DNA from: CAJBLF01 sp964560855
GTDB taxonomy: Bacteria > Patescibacteriota > Gracilibacteria > Absconditabacterales > Absconditicoccaceae
Reading direction: 5' to 3'
Assembly: GCA_964560855.1 (NCBI GenBank)
Contig: CAZLLU010000015.1
Coordinates: forward strand, 1-17,938
Length of the DNA stretch: 17,938 bases
In this document: piece after piece, positions 15,693-17,938 of the stretch
How the letters are laid out: the number at the start of each line of letters is the position of its first letter
Numbering within the stretch: the first letter of the stretch is position 1
Made by a program: the position numbers and the translations under genes
The notes under the pieces: model-generated
The model's input: the letters and a program-made list of their open reading frames with translations, nothing else
Told to the model about the DNA's origin: nothing
The model's database searches: none

Positions 15693-16292
15693 TTATTCTC
15701 TTGTTTTTTTCTTTAATTTTTCTGTTATCACTATTGAAATTTTTTTGTAACATCGTTTGATGATGAGAAACAATATGATACCTCCCAAGATATATATTAC
15801 TCCCATTTCCCGTCCATGCAAAAATCTTTCTAGTTGTGCTATGCTCACGCTTCCTATATATCACATTCCCACATATACCACTTTAACGATGGTTGATATG
15901 AGCGCGGAATATCATAAGAATTTGAAAATATTCATTTTTTTGATTCCTACAGACATCAGAGATGGTGCTGAAAGATATGGTGTGATCTTGACGATGAGAA
16001 AATAGAAAAATGGATATTTGGTGTAGAGCTTTTTGAGTAATTTTTTTTCCGTGAAACGTTCATGATGTCCGCGTAATCGAGTAATCTTATGTAGAAATCT
16101 TCCTATGATGTAGAGTCAGAGATCTCCTAATATATCCCCTGCAATTGTTATCAAAAAAACATACTCCAGACGGAGTAGTCCTTGTGCAGCGGCACCTCCG
16201 CTTACAAAAGATGCGATTGGACCTTCTGCGGTTGTTGTGATAAGTAGTACAAGATAGGCATGATCTTTGATGAGTGCTAGGAGTGTTTCCAT
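15693..16292 (-). CDS. DedA/VTT (SNARE-associated) family membrane protein
   Basis: The 199-residue product shows the DedA pattern. An early hydrophobic segment contains TTTAEGPIASFVSGGAAAQG (E and P in the usual re-entrant position), then GDILGDLGLYIIGR. A second half has FLIVKITPYLSAPSLMSVG and KFLGYSALISTIVKVVYVGM, and there is a C-terminal span with a basic tail. DedA proteins are linked to recycling of lipid carriers such as undecaprenyl phosphate and to membrane homeostasis; the substrate here is unknown. Three TGA codons are read as Gly (in DLGLY, FLGYS and GMGYI). Start ATG at 16292, stop TAA. It lies 30 bp downstream of the glycosyltransferase gene, so the two are likely co-transcribed. 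Confidence 0.82.
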
Positions 16293-16322
16293 AATTTCTA
16301 ATACAAATAATTTTTTCTGATA

Positions 16323-17042
16323 CTATTTGGATGCATTATATTTTTTTTCGTTGATAGGGCAGAATGAAAATGAGTGCCTTACATATCCTATCAATCCTTG
16401 GTATTTGAAAATATCCCTAAACATGGAGATATCTTTTTTTATTCCATCAAATATTCCTCGTTTTTGGCTCTTGAACGTATTTTCACCGGTGAACGGATAT
16501 CGGACTATGGTCTTTTTCTGCTTTTCCATAAAGGTATTGATTGCTACTTCCAATTGATATTTTTCGAATTCCTCTTTGTAGACTTCCAGGAGATCTTTTG
16601 TTCTCAACATCCTTTGGCCTGATAGGATAAGCTCCCTATAGAAAAGCTTGATATATCGTTTGGCGTGGATACGTCTCAAAATTCCCATATCAATTTCAGA
16701 ATGCTGATACATATTTTCTATCATATAGATGATTTCCTGTGTCTTGATTCCTTTGAGATCGGAATCGAACATACAGACGTATTCTGTCTTCACTTTTTTG
16801 AGTCCTTGATGTATGGCGTGCGCTTTTCCTTTGTTCTTTTTGTAGGATACGATGCGGATATTGTTTTTCTTGTGATTCTTTACAAACTTTTCTACTAGTT
16901 CCAGGCTCTTGTCTTGTGATCCGTCGTTTACCAAAATGAGCTCATCAAACTGTCTTATAGTCGAGAGCTTTTTTACTACTTCTATCACTCCTTCCTGTTC
17001 GTTGTAAAAGGGGATGATACAGGTGGATGAATTATATTTCAT
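16323..17042 (-). CDS. Family 2 glycosyltransferase
   Basis: The 239-residue GT-A fold enzyme has CIIPFYNEQEGV at the start, LILVNDGSQDKS (nucleotide-sugar binding), YKKNKGKAHAIHQGL, and the DxD-type metal site in CMFDSDLKG. The rest is basic and soluble with no clear membrane span, so the enzyme probably acts on the cytoplasmic face. Donor and acceptor cannot be inferred. The C-terminal part (YPFTGENTFKSQKRGIFDGI) does not identify a subfamily. No TGA codon is used; all of about eleven glycines are GGN, unlike its neighbours. Stop TAG. It is followed by the dedA-family gene 30 bp away, which fits a shared role in lipid-linked glycan handling. That role is inferred. Confidence 0.85.
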   Translation of the reverse strand: MKYNSSTCIIPFYNEQEGVIEVVKKLSTIRQFDELILVNDGSQDKSLELVEKFVKNHKKNNIRIVSYKKNKGKAHAIHQGLKKVKTEYVCMFDSDLKGIKTQEIIYMIENMYQHSEIDMGILRRIHAKRYIKLFYRELILSGQRMLRTKDLLEVYKEEFEKYQLEVAINTFMEKQKKTIVRYPFTGENTFKSQKRGIFDGIKKDISMFRDIFKYQGLIGYVRHSFSFCPINEKKYNASK

Positions 17043-17119
17043 CTTGTCATTGACTATAAAAAATAGTATTCAGAAATATATGTATTCCTATTTCAAACAC
17101 AAGTGATGTTTGTTTGACC

Positions 17120-17629
17120 TTATTTCTTTGTTGATTTCTTTTCTTTTTTGTCAGGAATTATTTTGTCCATAAAAAGGATGCCGTCCAGATGATCTATTTC
17201 GTGTTGAATGATGACAGCATTGAAATCTTTGTATTTCTGCTTCTGTTTCTTGCCTTTGGTATCTATATATTCTACATGAATGCCTTTATGTCTTCTGACT
17301 ATACCAGTGCAGTTCGGTAATGAAATACATGCCTCTTCTCAGAGAATCGTTTCTTTGGATTTGTCGATGATCTTCGGATTGATCATGATGGTGGTTCAGA
17401 GAAGTTTATCTTTTTTTGGTTTTTTCTCTCGTTGACTGGTGGCGATGACTCTGATATTTTCTCCGACTTGCGGAGCCGCCAATCCAACTCCCTTATTTTC
17501 ATACATTGCCACTAAGAGTTTATCGCAGAACTCCAAAAGCTCTTCCGTGATCTCTTCGACTTCGTCGGAAATGTGCCTAAGGATTGGGTTGTTCATTCCT
17601 GTTTGGACTCTTTTGAGGGGATTCTTCAT
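17120..17629 (-). CDS. def: Peptide deformylase
   Basis: Removes the formyl group from the N-terminal methionine of nascent proteins using a bound metal. The 169-residue product has all three motifs. Motif 1 is GVGLAAPQVG (47-56). Motif 2 is EEACISLP, with metal ligand C101; the usual glycine of EGCLS is alanine here. Motif 3 is QHEIDHLDGILF, with H143, E144 and H147. Two TGA codons (plus TCA at 17396 and 17339) read as Gly at residues 78 and 97; without recoding the catalytic motifs 2 and 3 would be lost. Stop TAA. The C terminus is lysine-rich. It is probably the first gene of a leftward def-GT2-dedA series, 77 bp before the glycosyltransferase. Confidence 0.94.
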
Positions 17630-17651
17630 AACTAAATGACAAAACTAAATG

Positions 17652-17717
17652 AGATGGAATAGATCGATATAGATGGGTTAGGGTCAATTTCTTCTGTCTT
17701 TTCCATCTATTCTATCT
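17652..17717. repeat. Dispersed inverted repeat, family 2, copy 2
   Basis: AGATGGAATAGAT (from 17652) and CCATCTATTCTATCT (17703-17717) are near-complementary ends around a short core with TCGATATAGATGGG. This matches the element at 8789-8875 in ends and in the TAGATCGATATAGA block. It sits just upstream of def, as copy 1 sits just upstream of the SSB-like gene. Confidence 0.55.
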
Positions 17718-17762
17718 TCTATGTAGCGAATATTTTTGTGAATGCAATGTTTTTTCGTCGAA

Positions 17763-17768
17763 TATAAT
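17763..17768 (+). promoter_or_regulatory. Possible -10 box upstream of tRNA-Ser
   Basis: TATAAT at 17763-17768 is a perfect -10 hexamer about 120 nt before the tRNA gene. No convincing -35 at standard spacing was found, so the promoter is tentative. The stretch 17769-17886 holds no other recognisable feature. Confidence 0.3.
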
Positions 17769-17886
17769 ATATAAAAAGCATAAAATGTCTAGCATGTATC
17801 TTCTCTTGAAAAAGAAGTCCAAATATCTATAAGTGTTCATTGTAACGTATTCAGCCACGTAAGAAATATCCATTTGAACTATCTGT

Positions 17887-17938
17887 GGAGAGATGGCAGA
17901 GTGGTTGAATGCAGCTGCCTTGAAAGCAGCCGTTCGGG
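17887..17938 (+). tRNA. tRNA-Ser(UGA), 3' end beyond window
   Basis: The acceptor 5' strand GGAGAGA (17887-17893) is followed by TG, a D arm containing AGTGGTTGAAT, and an anticodon arm. The arm has GCTGC (17914-17918), loop CTTGAAA and GCAGC (17926-17930). The anticodon is TGA (17921-17923), reading UCA serine codons. The variable arm begins at CGTTCGGG and is cut by the window edge, consistent with the long variable arm of tRNA-Ser. It is not the UGA-decoding tRNA, which would carry anticodon UCA. Confidence 0.92.

Noticed and set aside
15655..16005. ORFs on both strands in the 15655-16005 region
   Set aside because: Both are out-of-frame shadows of the dedA-family gene, which is continuous from 16292 to 15693 with UGA=Gly.
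17887..17938. tRNA with TGA in the anticodon as the decoder of UGA codons
   Set aside because: Anticodon UGA reads UCA (serine); a UGA decoder needs anticodon UCA. The arm structure is that of ordinary tRNA-Ser.

Overview
The window is AT-rich bacterial DNA in which UGA is a sense codon, best read as glycine (translation table 25). Twelve recognisable genes are broken at TGA under the standard code and become full-length, family-like proteins when TGA is read as Gly. Several of these TGAs sit on glycines expected from the family: RQ-G-GG in HflX, TL-G-HGG and DL-G-V in RsmH, DFIDI-G in LspA. Genuine stops are TAA or TAG. This points to the candidate phyla Absconditabacteria (SR1) or Gracilibacteria. 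The small intergenic regions, the CPR-type baseplate-J-like membrane protein and the SLH-type surface anchor fit that placement. The phylum is inferred, since no rRNA is present.

Layout. 1-560: cytidylate kinase (+). 560-1026: mostly non-coding, with an inverted repeat, a possible 47-codon ORF and a terminator. 1027-2148: hflX (-). 2149-3200: a solitary secreted/membrane protein gene behind a heptamer-repeat promoter, with a strong terminator. 3448-7447: rny, a divergent Lgt-like membrane protein and a baseplate-J-like membrane protein, all +. 7448-8390: accessory patch holding a small ORF split by two TAG codons, a DUF3955-like gene and a GC-richer, folded, attC-like segment. 8390-10677: an OB-fold SSB-like gene, lspA and der (all -). 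10832-11368: Cys-rich orphan (-), divergent from rsmH (+, 11500-12378), which is followed by an FtsL-like gene (12506-12895). 13085-15508: a large secreted leucine-rich-repeat protein with an SLH-like C terminus (-), whose last ~25 codons are knocked out of frame at an eight-A run. 15693-17629: dedA-family gene, GT2 glycosyltransferase and peptide deformylase (all -). 17887-end: truncated tRNA-Ser(UGA).

Most genes are ordinary housekeeping: ribosome-associated GTPases, rRNA methylation, RNA decay, lipoprotein and N-terminal Met processing, cell division. The less ordinary layer is repeat-driven. It comprises heptamer tandem repeats in a promoter and inside rsmH, an A8 tract before the surface-anchor C terminus, near-identical LRR DNA units, and at least two families of dispersed intergenic inverted repeats. 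One gene meets an in-frame UGA just before a terminator hairpin, which conflicts with UGA being read as glycine there. All functional assignments come from reading motifs by eye; no database search was possible.
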